Both the position numbers and the translations under genes were made by a program. Below, in pieces: positions 22,450 through 35,289 of a stretch of 64,000 nt of DNA. The DNA lies in contig JAQFVV010000322.1 of NCBI GenBank assembly GCA_028023455.1, forward strand, positions 436,001-500,000. The letters are read 5' to 3'. The notes beneath the pieces were generated by a model. It was not told the origin of the DNA. It worked only from the letters and a program-made list of their open reading frames with translations, and searched no databases. Every line of letters starts with the position of its first letter. Positions within the stretch are counted from its first letter, which is position 1. The stretch comes from Epiperipatus broadwayi. Taxonomy: Eukaryota; Onychophora; Udeonychophora; Euonychophora; Peripatidae.

Positions 22450-24959
22450 CCATTCAGTAATTACTATGCCTTATAAAGGCAATTCAATTTAGCCTTGAAT
22501 TAGCTGATATCTTTTTTTTTTTTTTTTACCATAAAGATATATAAAATCTGGACTTAATGTTTTAGCAATATTAATGTTCATTAATTGTATTTTTCTCATT
22601 CATAATATATTTAGATTTGACAGCTTTCAGCATTGTACTGCTCTAAGCAGGTCAACATCATTGACATTTCAAGTTAATGCTATACATCAAAAAATTCTTA
22701 AAACTCATAAACTAAATGTAAAATCCCAAGAATTATAAAGTTTTTCCACTAGTTCAATTGCTTTTACTCTTCATCATATTCACCATTTTGTTTTCCATCT
22801 ATGACTTGAGAAGTTTTATGATGGTCACTACACAGGTTAACCAAAAAAAAAGATGTATATTTTCTTTCTTATACCAGTTAGATTTTGAAAAGGCTATTGA
22901 ACATAACTATATAACACCAAATTAGGCTAGATGCTTTCTACATAATAACTAAATTGTTTTACATAATTTGGGAATAATGCTATTTTAAGTAATTGTCCAA
23001 TTTTATCATCATTATAAGTTTACAAATATGATTAAATTGATTGCCACTTGTCATGATATTAATTAAAATGTTATTGATAATAAAGATTTCACTATCACAT
23101 CCAATACAAGATCTGATGTAAGCTTAATTTTCTCACAATTTAATAATTTCAATGTATTTTATTATATTGGGAATTCTTTTTTAGACATTTTTTAATGCAA
23201 GATTCAACAAAAAGAATATTTTTGTGCAGAGTTTGCTTTTCCTTCTCTTTTCAGATATTACATTTTTTTAAATTGATGAATAAGTTTCTTGTTGCAAATT
23301 TTTATGTATGTATTGACAGAAGTTTGTAATTAACATTATTTGATAACAGATGAAAATGTCTTTTAAATAGTGAAAATGTACTTAATGAGATTATTAATAA
23401 TAGCAACAAGAAACAATAATAATAATAAATAAAGTAAAAGTGCCCACAATGATGATGGATTGATAATATGTTTAGATTCTCATAGCTTGAGTACTTTGTC
23501 AAGTTTTTTCATTTAGGTGATACTGAATTCATTTCAGTCTGATGCTGATATAGCTCAGTATTAATTGTGCTTAGATGAGATCATAAGGGAATTGATATTA
23601 TTCTTTATCATTCTATATAATTTGTCATTGATATTTTTTATTGTTTTACAAATTGATGCTAAAAAATTTATTAAATGAAAAATCTTTTAAATCATATGGA
23701 ATAGAAAAGTATGGAGGGCCTTTGTGAATGGAATTACACTAGTTAGCATTGATTCATTGGTTAATAACAAACTAACTGATGTTTTCCAGAAATATTAATG
23801 TATTATGTCAGATTTAGGATTTAAATGTAATTTATTTAAAACTTTGAATTGTATTGTCATTATAAATTCTTTTTTTATAATTAGATTGCCACTACTTTTA
23901 AACTTTATTATTTTATCCTCTTTATTTTTTACTATGCATATTAATAATCTTTTTTTATATATATCTTTGTACTTTAGAGCAATTTTTTTTTCTTATCAAT
24001 TAGTTGTTGTTTTTTTTTTTGTGATTAGTCAATATCCTATTGAAAATAATAGAATTATCATTCTATTTATTTACATTAACATCTTGATTAATCAGATTTT
24101 TTTTTTTTTAAATAACAATATTGATTTCTCACAATGTAGAAAGTCATAATTTATTATAGTTATTATCTCCCTCCCAAGACAATACACTATATTTCATTTA
24201 TCTTTTTATTTTTGTAATTTAAAACTTAATATAATTTCTCATTTGTTTTATCAATATTTCAGGCAAATCATCAATATTAAATTCTTTTCTTTCTTTTTTA
24301 ATTTTTACTTTTTTTTTAATTATCATTATTCTTGCTAATTTGCTTTTATATATTATTTGGTATCAATTTTTTTTACTAATGAGGATTATGATTTGAAAAC
24401 CTATTCTGTTGAACTAATGGCAATCAAATGAAAAATGTTTGATTCTGATTGGAAGTTGCAGCTATTCAATTTCTTACATATATTTCTATGTGCTGTTATT
24501 AATTAATATGCAAAATTTAAATAATAAAATGAATTTGGTTTGATTCTGCCATGATCATTTAACCATGTGAAAATAAGTTGATTTAAAGACCATTGCACTG
24601 ATTATTGACAATTTAAAATTATGTTGGTCAAGTTCAAATTTTTAATGTAAAAAAAATAATTAATTACTATGTTATATGGAAGATTGGTGATATTCTAGGC
24701 AATTGATGAGAATTGATTTGAAATATATATATTCTGTAGAGTGAGTCATCAATTGTTTACATGTTAAGGCAATCAAATAAAGAATATTTGTAGTATTGTG
24801 ATTGGTAGGTTGTATCTATTAAATTACTTATTTAAATTTATAGATGTTATATATTAATTAGTTTTATATATATATATATTATAAGAATGAAATATTTTTT
24901 GTTACAAAATAATAATTATTTTAAATAAAAAAATTATAACAATTTTGTTTGTATTTTAG
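22450..24959. other. AT-rich DNA, probable intron upstream of the large exon
   Basis: It holds no recognisable coding block or repeat boundary. The hydrophobic open frame 23805-24149 (+) is AT-translation. The end of the stretch is a pyrimidine-rich tract leading into an AG splice acceptor, so at least the right-hand part is inferred to be intron. Confidence 0.5.
24934..24959 (+). other. Splice acceptor of the large exon
   Basis: The sequence 'ttttgtttgtattttag' ends at 24959. The last three intron bases are an in-frame TAG relative to the exon frame, so the open frame cannot extend to the left and the junction is well defined. The intron phase is 0 because the exon begins with a complete codon. 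Confidence 0.8.
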
Positions 24960-27900
24960 GATATTGGACTTCAACTCTTAAAAGAATTACGTCGAGCTGA
25001 AAAGCAAGCCAAAAAATATCGACTTTCCAACTTTCTTCTAGAAGAATTTCAGCAAACTCTTCAAGGTGTGATCAGTAAATTAAATACTCTTTCTCTAACA
25101 GACCCTAATATATATAGTCATATTACACGGTCTCATCGATCGATTGCAAATTACCTTGCAAATATTGTTCCATTAGCAAGAAAACAAGATTTACGGACAA
25201 GAAAGTGTCTCAAATTATCTGTAAAGAATAACATTGCCTCTTTTCTTCGAGCTAATCAAAAGTTAGAGATTTCTAAGATTGAAACAGCAAAAAGAAATCC
25301 TAATAAAAGATTTAAAAAAGATACATATACATCATTTCATCAAGAAAAATCCCTTGAGATGGATATCTCTAAAAACTTTGATCAGAAATCGTATAGTGCC
25401 TTATCTCTCTCAGTTGATAGTGATAAAAAGTCTATATCCAAGAGTACATCTTCAATCAAATCTCAAAGGAAACATGTAAATTTAGAAAACTTGCAGCCAA
25501 ATAAGAACAGTAATGAAGAGCTATCTATTACAAAAACATCCATGGACTTGGAGATTGGAAACTTAAGAAGTAAGGAAAATATACATCATTCTTTTAATTT
25601 AAATTATATTCTTGATCAGACTTCTACTGAAAATTTTCTTGATGACAAAACTTATGAGGTTGAAGTATCACAACTTTCTAAGAAGAATTATAAACCTTAT
25701 GATGCTTTTGATACTGCAAATACTAATAGGGCTCTTTCTGATATTGCATGTAATGAAAATAATTCTAAACAATTATCAGTAGTTGCTGATGATAATGGCA
25801 GTACACATGATATTAGTCAAGATAATTTAAATTTTCATGGTGTGAATGATGATAAATTAGAAATGACTCCTATTGCAATTTATAAAAGCAATGAGATTTT
25901 TGAAAAAAATACTTTAAATAAGGAATTGAATGAAACAGTATTACCATTAGAAAGTCACAAATACGATCTTGTTGATGACTGTTTTGAACAACTTGATAAA
26001 AATACAGAAACTTCATCATTAAATCAATTATGCTGTGATACAAATTTGGTAAGATGTTCAAAATTAAGCGTTTCTGAAAATTGTAAGATAGCATTTGAAG
26101 AATATTGTTCCACAATTGAAAAATATACTGATTTTGAAGTAAACAGTAACAAAAAATGTAATAATGCAGGAAATGTAAAAATTGAAAATGAAATTATAAA
26201 TAATGCAGGAAAAAGTAATAATGAAATTGTTGAAGAGAGTGAATTAACAGATAATAATAAAGAAAGTAACAGTGATTTAAATATATTTTCTTTAACTAAA
26301 GAAATATCTCTTGTGAAGGATTATATGATGAAATTGTTTGAGGAAGAAAAAATGAATACTTTTTTAAATGATGAAATTGATCAGGAAAATATTAGTGATA
26401 AAGAAAGTGAACAGAGTGAAAAAAAAGATTTTAATAATGAATATGATATTGAAATTTCTACAAAAAATAAAATAGATAAAATTAACAAGCAAAATATTAT
26501 AGCTGAAAAACAGAATGAAAATTTTAATGCAAAAGTATGTAATTTAAATTTTCTGGAAGCAGGTGCTTCTTCACATTCTCTAATAAAACAAAAAACCAAC
26601 ATTGAAACACCTGATAATTTGAATTGTAAAACTATTAGTAACATTAACCAAGAGTTTTCTGAAATATCTATAAAATCAGAAATTGATTCTTCTTTTGAAA
26701 TTGTAAATTCAGAAGGACTTCACAGCTTTAAAACTAATCATGTAAATGATACTGCAATATTTAATCCCTTAAGTAATAATTCTGAAGTGTTAAATAATTT
26801 TCTATCACATAATTCACCAATGAATAATAAAAGTTTTGATCATTCTTCTGATAGTGGGCATACATATGAAAACATTAAATTGAATTCTAATGTTAAAAAT
26901 ATAGTTTTAGTAGGAAAAAATAAGTGTCTATTAGACAGCAAATCAAACATGTTAGTAGATTGTTCAAAAATTGATAAACTTTCAGAAACAGTGATTGAAA
27001 ATAATGTCAATGAAGATTATAAGGAAAAGTATCTCTCAAATTTTGAAAAATCTTGTAGTAATTTGATCTCAGATCATAAATATATACCTAAGAAGGATAT
27101 CAATGAAAGTAAAAGTTTTACTATTGATAAATTGCAATTAAATAAAAATGATTCAATTAAAATTGACACATCATTTAAAAATGTAAAAGACATTTCAAAA
27201 GTAAATACACAAATTGTCAGTTTTTTTGATTCAGAAAATGAAGATAAATTACAATTGCAAATAATAGAAGAAAAGAAATTGTCAAATTCTATTCAATATG
27301 TAAAAAAACATTGCAATGATAAAGATAATTCAGAATGCTTAGATAATATAATAGAACAAGCTAATGAAGACATAATTAATAGAATGCAGACGTCACTAGA
27401 ATTCTTGCCTGAAAACATTAATTCCAAAATTGATGAATTATTTGCTAAAAAACCTAGTGAAAAATCTGAATTATTTAATGTTAGTAATAGTCTAAATCAT
27501 TTTGTAGAAAATCACAAAAGAAAAACACCAGTTCCACAAGTGATATTAACACCACTTCCCTCAAAAATACAAAATAAAAATGAACAGAAAAAAATTTATA
27601 GAAAAGTTTTATTTGATACAACAAAAAAATCAAGTAACAAAAAAAAAAATTCTAGAGTACAGTCATCAAAAATTAGAAATGTTTGTGATCCATTTATCAT
27701 AAATGAGCAACAGTCTCAGTCTAACAATAATCAAAATGAAATTGTTGATATATCTTCTGTTGATAATAATAGCTGTTTGTCACTTTTAGAAAATCAATCA
27801 TTATTTAATGAAATTTCATGTAATACTGAAGTAAATAAACTAACAAATAAAGATTTGTTATCTGATAATAATAGTGAAATATGCATTAATAATAAAAATC

Positions 27901-28890
27901 AAGAATTTAGCAAATCTTTTTTATTAATAAAAGATGATGTTACTGAGAACAATTTGAAAACAGATCAGAATCTGGAAAAAATAAATTCAAATGTTTCTTC
28001 CAATTATTCTACTATTAAAGCTTTTGATTGTGATAATATTATTGTAAAAAATGATACTGGTGAAAAAATATTTTCAAATAACAGTTCAATCTTATCATCA
28101 GTAAATTCCAATAGTTCAGATTTCATCACTCAAAAAATTAAAACACATCTAGCAAAGTCTGGAAAACTTAGTTGGCCTTCTTTGAAATTACATTTACAGA
28201 AATTAAATGTAAAAGATTCTAAGGTATTTCGAATTTCTTCAGATGGTCTTTACAAAAATAATGCTTTTTTGCTTAAAAAAAATGAGCATTTGACAAATAG
28301 TGAAGTAAAGACTAAACTTAAAAAACCAATTGTTTCTTTATTTAAGACATTTTCATTAAGAGATCGGAGTACTATTGTTCCACCACTTAGAAATATTGAT
28401 TTTTATGAATTTAATAAGAAATTGTTACTGTGTGCAAATAAAAAAAGAATAAAATTCAAAAAATCAGATAAAAACAGAAAACTGGAGTTACTTTCTAATT
28501 TATCAAAATGTAAATATAACAAAAAGCAGGAAACAAATATTACAAATAAAAAACAGAATTTTGCTATTCATTCTAACAATAATTTAGAAATATTTGAACG
28601 AGATAATCAGTTGTTAAAATTGGATAAAAGTAAAAAAGGTAGTAAAACAAAATTTAAAAATGCATTTGGGAAATTGTTGAAGCCATTAAAATGTTCAGAA
28701 TTACAATCTAATAATCGAAATGACATTTTTAAACAATATAAATTAAAGAAAAGTACTCACAATATTAAAAATCAAAGCTTATTTGCTAAAATATTTTCTC
28801 ATAAATATTCTGAAATCCACAATCCCATCAACAAAACAGATTTTTTTGCAAATATGGTAACAGATGCTCAAGAAATCTCTCATCATCCAG
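24960..28890 (+). CDS. Large internal exon of an unrecognised, mostly disordered protein
   Basis: About 1310 codons are open from an acceptor at 24959 to a donor at 28891 (CCAG|GTAAAT), giving a phase-1 junction at the right. The frame stays open to 28997 but that part reads like translated intron. Residues 1-35 form a charged helix (LLKELRRAEKQAKKYRL), and residues 50-100 are a second structured segment with RSIANYLANIVPLARKQ. Then come about 950 residues rich in Asn, Ser, Asp, Glu and Lys, without long hydrophobic segments and so neither secreted nor membrane-bound on this evidence. A proline-containing motif, TPVPQVILTPLPSKI, lies near residue 855. From about residue 1060 the chain is basic and Lys-rich. 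Codon use is AT-biased, and no stops or frameshifts interrupt it, unlike every transposon here. I do not recognise the family; a nuclear or cytoskeletal scaffold is only a guess. Confidence 0.8.
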
Positions 28891-28896
28891 GTAAAT
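28888..28896 (+). other. Splice donor of the large exon
   Basis: CAG|GTAAAT fits the donor consensus. Beyond it the translation changes from Lys/Ser/Asn-rich to Phe/Ile-rich, as expected for intron, and stops at 28998-29000. Confidence 0.7.
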
Positions 28897-30770
28897 ATTT
28901 TTTTAAAACATTTTTAATACATAGTTTTATAAATAAACATACATATGTAAATCTGAACGTAAAAGATATCTTTAGTCTTTATATATTGTATGATAGTTAA
29001 ATTTATAGATTACTATTTTTTTTGTCCATCATTTATTATAAATAAATTTTCTATACTAGTGATAGTTCAGGAATACTGGATCAAAATAACCAGTTTTTAA
29101 AATTTGTTATAAAAAACAAACAAACAGCAAAACCAAAAAATATCTGTGAAAAGTATTTATAGTTATAATAAAACAAAGTAACACATGACTTCTATAGCTT
29201 AAATTAATATATATTTGATACAGATTGAATTATTTTATTGCTTAGTAGAGACATTTAAAGCAAACCATTATCATTGACCCTGACTTATTCATGGGCAAAA
29301 ACTCACCAATAAATTTCTGTTATAATCTTTTTTTGATATAATGATTCAACAAATATTTTAAACTTTTAGTAATTAATTAATTGATATCCTAATATAAAGT
29401 GCATATCTAATCATGTGGCTTCATGGACTTTCCGTTTTAGCTTTTAGATTGATTTCATGCTGACTACAATATTAAATGATAGTACTATAGCAAACTGTTA
29501 TTATATTTATATATAATTCTAATTTAAGCCACAAAAATGAAAACTTTTAATTAAATATGTTTCAAAATAATTACATTAAAATGTTATATACTTGGTGTAT
29601 TTCATTAAAAGATTATATTGTAAGGCTGGATTATCATTTATGATTTTAGAGTGATTATTTTAAAAGTAATTATGATAAGTAAAATTCACTAGTTAAATCT
29701 TCAGCATGTGAAAGTCCCCAATGGATATAAATTTTCCTGTGTTTAATTGCAAAAACTCCTTTGCATTTGTATGGGTAATATCTATAAAAACAAATTGTTA
29801 ACTATTAAGCAATAATAGTGTCAAATTATAGAAATGAATGGGTAATTGCTTCATTTAACACATGAATTAAATGTAATTTTTAATTTAATTAAAATCATAT
29901 AAATCCATGCAAATAAAAAGCTTAATGCCAAAAAGTTCTGAAAAGTGTACATTTTTCAGAGAGAAGCAATCTCATCAAAGTTTTTTAAACTCATTATCAG
30001 ATATTCAATAAATATGTAGATGATGATGCAATATATTCAAGTTTACCACACAATATTTCAACCAAAAGTGTGACTAATATTCAAAACATTCTTTTTTAAA
30101 TGCATAAAATAAATAATGATTGGCATGGGAAATTTAAGCTCTATTAATAACTATTCTATTTATTTTTAAATAATTAAAATATATGACACAGAGATATATA
30201 ATTATGTATAAAAAATGGATAATTAAATCTTATATTGTTTATTAATAAGACTTAAGTTTCGACTAATCTAATAATTAAATTATAAAACCCACTTCAAGAT
30301 AACACATTCTTAGCTAATTTGAATATATTTATCATGATCTCTTAAATTTAAGTTTAAATTTTAAATCACATGGTGTAATTAACTATTTGTTTATTATATA
30401 TATAAAATCTGGGGTCATGGTAATTACATTGTGTATATAACTTCCATTACTATTGCCAGAGTGCATGAAAAAAATGACTGACCTTTCAGCAGATTGTATA
30501 TATTTCAGAAAATTTCTATCATGAGCTGTCTTGGAATGCTACCAATCAAATATACCAATGTAACAACTGCTTATATTAATTGTTACATGATCAACTTGTT
30601 TAAAATATAAATATTTTATGCTGCAGCCAAAATTTTTATAAATTAATTTATTCCAATATAACTATATGTCAGTAAAAATAGAATCAAAGATGATAAGATT
30701 TTCTGAAATGTATATATATTACAGTATGATTTTTTTTTTTTAAAAAAGTAGGACAGCTAAATATTTACTC
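28891..30770. other. AT-rich DNA, probable intron or 3' flank
   Basis: No further exon could be recognised. There is no long open frame and no repeat boundary. Whether the host gene continues across this stretch is unknown. Confidence 0.45.
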
Positions 30771-30779
30771 ATGATAATT

Positions 30780-31436
30780 GGACTTAACATATCTCCACTC
30801 CAGATTTTTTATATCATCATCAACAGTATTCTGTCAAATGGACAAGTCCAGAAAATATCACATAATCAATTCATCAATTTTTCCATTCCATTCTCTTCCT
30901 TGTCTAGCTCTTCAATTCCACTTAACTCTTCCCATCTCTCATAGCATCCAACAATGTTAATTTTTTCTATCCTTTTTTTTTTACTTCCACTCACCATTTC
31001 CTCCAAAACATTTTTCATTAAACTATAATTTCTTTTTAACATATGTCCTATCCAGTTTCTCTTTCTCTGATTTTCTCAATCAATTTTCTTTTTTCATTTA
31101 CTTTCAAAACTTATTCCATTTGTTATTTTATTCATCCAGCTGATTTTTTTCCATTATTTTCCACTACCACATCTCAAAGGCTTCCAATCAGCTCCTAATT
31201 TTATTACTTATTTTCCATGTTTCATCCATACATTAGTAGTATACTCCACATACAGCACTTAATTAATCTTTTTTTTTTAATTTTCTTTTCAAATTTACAA
31301 AATATCTTCTTTCTTCAGTTCTTCCATTTTCACTCAAGCAATTACCCAAATATCTAAATCCCTTTACCTGTTGAACTATGTTATTATGAATTTCAATTTG
31401 CACTCTTCTTGCATTTCTCTCTATCCAAATGATAAT
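30780..31436 (-). mobile_element. LINE fragment, C-terminal reverse transcriptase region
   Basis: The minus strand carries VQQVKGFRYLGNCLSENGR near 31315-31380, the conserved 'FKYLG' block that follows the catalytic domain in many LINEs. Degraded EAFEMWW and KENWIGHMLKR blocks down to about 31060 are typical of the C-terminal region. Beyond that the similarity fades towards 30780. It ends abruptly at about 31436 against a LINE fragment on the opposite strand. Confidence 0.7.
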
Positions 31437-32552
31437 GTACCAAATGATTGGCAGAATGCAGAAATAATTTTGTTTACAAAAAGTGATAAAGAACACATTA
31501 AAAATTCCAGACCTGTCAGTTTTATAAATAATCTTCACTAATATCTTAGATAATTTCAACTTATCTACAGTGAACTTTGGATTGGATTTGGCACAATGGA
31601 TCATATTCGAGTATTATGATGAGTTATAGAAAGGACCAATGAATATGAGTTGACATTATTCTTCAAACAACAATATTGATTAGATTATATGGATATACTG
31701 AGAAGATTATCATAAAGAAGGGTGTATGACAAAATAATTCCATATCTTCCAGTCATTTTACAGCATTTTTAAAAAAATATTTGGGGATTAAAACAGGAAG
31801 CTAAGACAAATAATCTAGACTTTGCAGATAATATAATTGTTTTTTCAAATATGAAAAATCTTCAGAACTTAAGAGTTATTGATGAAAGTAGGACTACTAA
31901 AGATAAATACTAAAAAAACTAAAATAACAGTGAATTTTCTCAAAAGAAGAAAATAAAGATTGATAATCATGAATCAGAAGAAATTAGCAACGACAGATAT
32001 CTTTGTCAGATTATTAATATATATAGCATCATAATGGATGAAAATAATCATAGATTTAATTTTGGATGAAGTGATTTTGATAGAAATAATATTAAAAAGA
32101 AAATATGTGTGTGCATGTTTGAAAAGTAAGATTTTATGTGTTTTATCATTCATAATTATGGATCTGATATTTGAATATTTAACAGAAGAGCAATAACAAG
32201 ATTTCAGACTATGTAATGATGTATGTACATATACATGATAGAAGTAATAAGAAAAAGCCTGGATAGAACAAGCAAGTAATACTGATATCATTGAAAGAAT
32301 TAAGAGATTGAAATAGAAGTGATCTGACATATTACTAGAAGAATATCATATGTGAATACTTGAAATCTTAAATTGGATCCCAAGAGATTGTATAAGATCA
32401 AAAAAGAGATCACATATGAAATAGATAAATAAAATAAAGAAGTTTGTCTGATGTAATATGCAAAGAAATGGCTATGGATGAAAAAGACTACATAAATTTG
32501 GATGACCTTCATCCTGCAATGAATCAATAATGATTTAAAATGATGATGAATT
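31437..32552 (+). mobile_element. 5'-truncated RTE-like LINE fragment
   Basis: The plus strand starts with VPNDWQNAEIILF and then NSRPVSF near 31440-31530 (reverse transcriptase fingers). LDFADNIIVFSN follows at 31815-31855 and a degraded C-terminal region thereafter. The end reads DDLHPAMNQ near 32500-32530, the usual end of this protein group, followed by a 'gatgatgaa' tail at 32540-32552. Stops occur throughout. The 5' part is missing, as expected for incomplete reverse transcription. Confidence 0.75.
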
Positions 32553-32559
32553 ATGTCAT

Positions 32560-33570
32560 ATGTATGCCTATGGATTTCAAAAAATCGTGAAAAGAATTTT
32601 GTTTAAATAATTATAACTAAAAAAAATATTGTGTTATATGAAGTATTTTATCAAGTTTATATATATATATTTTTAGTCAAGTTTCCATTTTTAATTAAAA
32701 TGAAAAGAATTTTAAAATTAATGTACTAGCAGTTAAAACAGATTATTCAATGTACTAATTGATTATTTTGAAAAATAAGTCCAACTATATAAAAATATTG
32801 GAGGGGGGAGGGTTAATTTATTGTTTGGTAGATTAAAGTATTTTTAAGTAAACTTTTAAAAAGCAAGGCAAATTAAATGATTTTAATGAGAGAAAATGAT
32901 AGAGTTAAGAGAGAACCAAGCAATCTGATATTCTAAATGTTCATTGAATCAAAGCCATGCAAAGCTTGAAAAAACCCAAGACTAATTGGCCACCAAATAC
33001 CTCGTAGATCACTATCCCATTGTCATACCTTAACATAGAAATAATTTGCATGCATCAGAAAAAACACCATTGGAGTTTCATTAGTCGAATCCATGAATCA
33101 ATTATTTGTAATGGAAAATTAAATTTAAGCTGACAAAGAACTAAATCAAATGAAAATTATAAGTTAAAACTCTGTAGCAGGAGTAGCCATAGCTGTCCAA
33201 CATGATCATCTAAAAAGCATATTTTAAACATCATTTCTTTTTTTTAATGTGCAAAGATAATTAACAAATGAAAATAATAATTTTATAATAATAAAAATAT
33301 AAAAACATATTACTGTGTACAATCAAGTATTGTTCTTGTGTTATCTAGGTCTCTTTTTTTCGGATCTTTTTCTTACTATCATGCTGCGTGCGCAACATCA
33401 ATTGTATGTTTATTGAGAATTTGTTATATTACAAGTCATTTGAGATTAACAACCTGAATTGCATACATCGTCTGTCGAATAATCGTTTCTAATACTTAAT
33501 GAATTTATGATAATTATTTTTTAATAAAAATTACTTGTTCATAACATTTAAAAAAAAGAATCCTACTATC
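32560..33570. other. Spacer, nothing coding recognised
   Basis: AT-rich. A small patch at 33350-33500 keeps several CpGs ('gctgcgtgcgcaac', 'cgtctgtcgaataatcg') and may be the 5' leader of the hAT element that follows. No terminal inverted repeat could be matched. Confidence 0.4.
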
Positions 33571-33579
33571 ATGTCAAGC

Positions 33580-35285
33580 AGGATCAAGTAAATGGCCTCA
33601 TTATTATAGTTCTCAAGAAGAATGGAAAGAATATTGTTTTGTGGAAATAAAGGGGCATGCTGTATGTTTTTTATGTAGTTGCAACATAACAAAAAAATCT
33701 AATATTGAAAAGCATTTTAACATGAGAACTTCAATCAAAAATATGTGCTCAAAGTTATATTAAAAAAGAGAAAATAAATAGTTTGAAGAAAAAATTCAAA
33801 AAGTGTTACTATAGTATCATTCAAAATTGCACATTTTCTTGCAACAAAGAAGAAATCATATTTAGATGGGGAATTATTTAAAGATGTTTTCTATCTAGTG
33901 TTGATTCCTTCTTCAATACTTTCTCTAACAAATGAGAAATACTTACTGCAATAAACAATTATTATGGAATACAATGAAAAGAAGAACTTCTGAAATGTCT
34001 GCTAGGTGCTCTTGTATTCACTATCAAATGAATGGTTCTTTAGATGTAATGGAATCATCTCAATTAATAATAATAAATATGGTTTTCAAAGATTACTCTG
34101 TGAAAGAAGAAATGTTATGTATTTTACCAATGAGGGAAAAAACGAGAGATGAAGATATCTCAAATTTTTTAAAGTTTTTGTTTTGCAATGAAAACTACCT
34201 TTATATAAATTATCTTCAGTTGCAACTGATGGAGCTCCAGCAATGATTGATTAAAACAAAGGATTTGTAATCTTATGTAGAAAAGATTAATCAATTTCCA
34301 GAATTTTTTGCTTAATCATAGCCTATTACATAGCAAGTTCTGTGTGCTAATTTATTTTTTTTAACCATGTTTTGGATTCGGATTCCATAATTAAAATTGT
34401 AAATTCTGTAAGAATTGTGTCATTACAGCATGGACTTTTTTAAAAGAACTATAAGAAGGTGATGGTGTTCAGTATTCTGATTTAATAACTTATACAGAAG
34501 TGAGGTGATTCAGCACAGGCAAAGTACTAGATTGTTTGCTTAATTTGATTGCAGAAATAAAACAAGTTCTTGAACAAAAAGAGGAAGTTTGAAAGTTCTC
34601 AAAGATCCTTCTTGGTTAGATGATTTAGATTTTTTAGTTGATATTTGTATTAGAAATTAAACCAGTGGAATAAAGATTTTATAGATGTGGTAAGTACTAT
34701 TAAAGCATTTAAAGGTGTATTAACGCTTTGGAGTTTGCACCTGCAAAAAAAATTCTTTGACGCATTTTCCATATATGTCAAAAATATTTACAGAAAAACA
34801 ATTAAATTCTCGAGTGTATATCAATTATCTTAATAGTTAAGTAATGAATTTAATGAACAATGTCATCAATTTATTTTTCTTTGAAATCCAATGGATAATG
34901 TTGACATTACAACTTTGAGTGCAGAATTAAATAAATTTAGCATAGCAAATGTGGAAAATTTAGAATTATAAATTATAGAATTACAAAATAACATTGCTTT
35001 GAAAACTCTGAACATTGACAAAAAAATTTGAAAATTAGTTAATACACAAAAATATTCAATAATAAAAAATTGTGCATTGAAGCTGAAATCTTTTTTTTTT
35101 TTGTATCTACTTAACTAAGTGAAACCACATTTTCTACACTCCAATCTATCTAAAATAAGTTTAGATCACACCTAACAGATGAAAAGCTGAATGATTATTT
35201 AAGTATAACAGTATCAAATTACTCTCCTGATTTTGAGAAGTTGTGTATAGAAATATCAACCTTCTTATACCTATTAAAAGGTAAT
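33580..35285 (+). pseudogene. hAT-superfamily transposase pseudogene 2 (with BED zinc finger)
   Basis: The N-terminal BED zinc finger survives at about 33627-33722 (YCFVEIKGHAVCFLC, then a second part ending IEKHFN). An open block 33932-34246 holds MVFKDYSVKEEMLCILPMRE and TRDEDISNFLKF, characteristic of ZBED5/FAM200/GTF2IRD2-like transposases. Then ATDGAPAMI appears near 34225-34250, and the C-terminal dimerisation helix ends in SNYSPDFEKLC near 35210-35250. Three or more frame breaks and stops are evident. It is related to but clearly separate from the copy at 6120-9000. Elsewhere such genes were domesticated, but here the frame is broken. Confidence 0.85.
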
Positions 35286-35289
35286 GCTT

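Noticed and set aside
23805-24149. Hydrophobic 114-codon open frame as a membrane protein
   Set aside because: T-rich DNA translates into Phe/Leu/Ile runs by default. There is no motif, no splice context and no codon pattern unlike the surroundings.
28891-29000. Extension of the large exon to the stop at 28998
   Set aside because: A good splice donor at 28891 and a sharp change in residue composition indicate intron.
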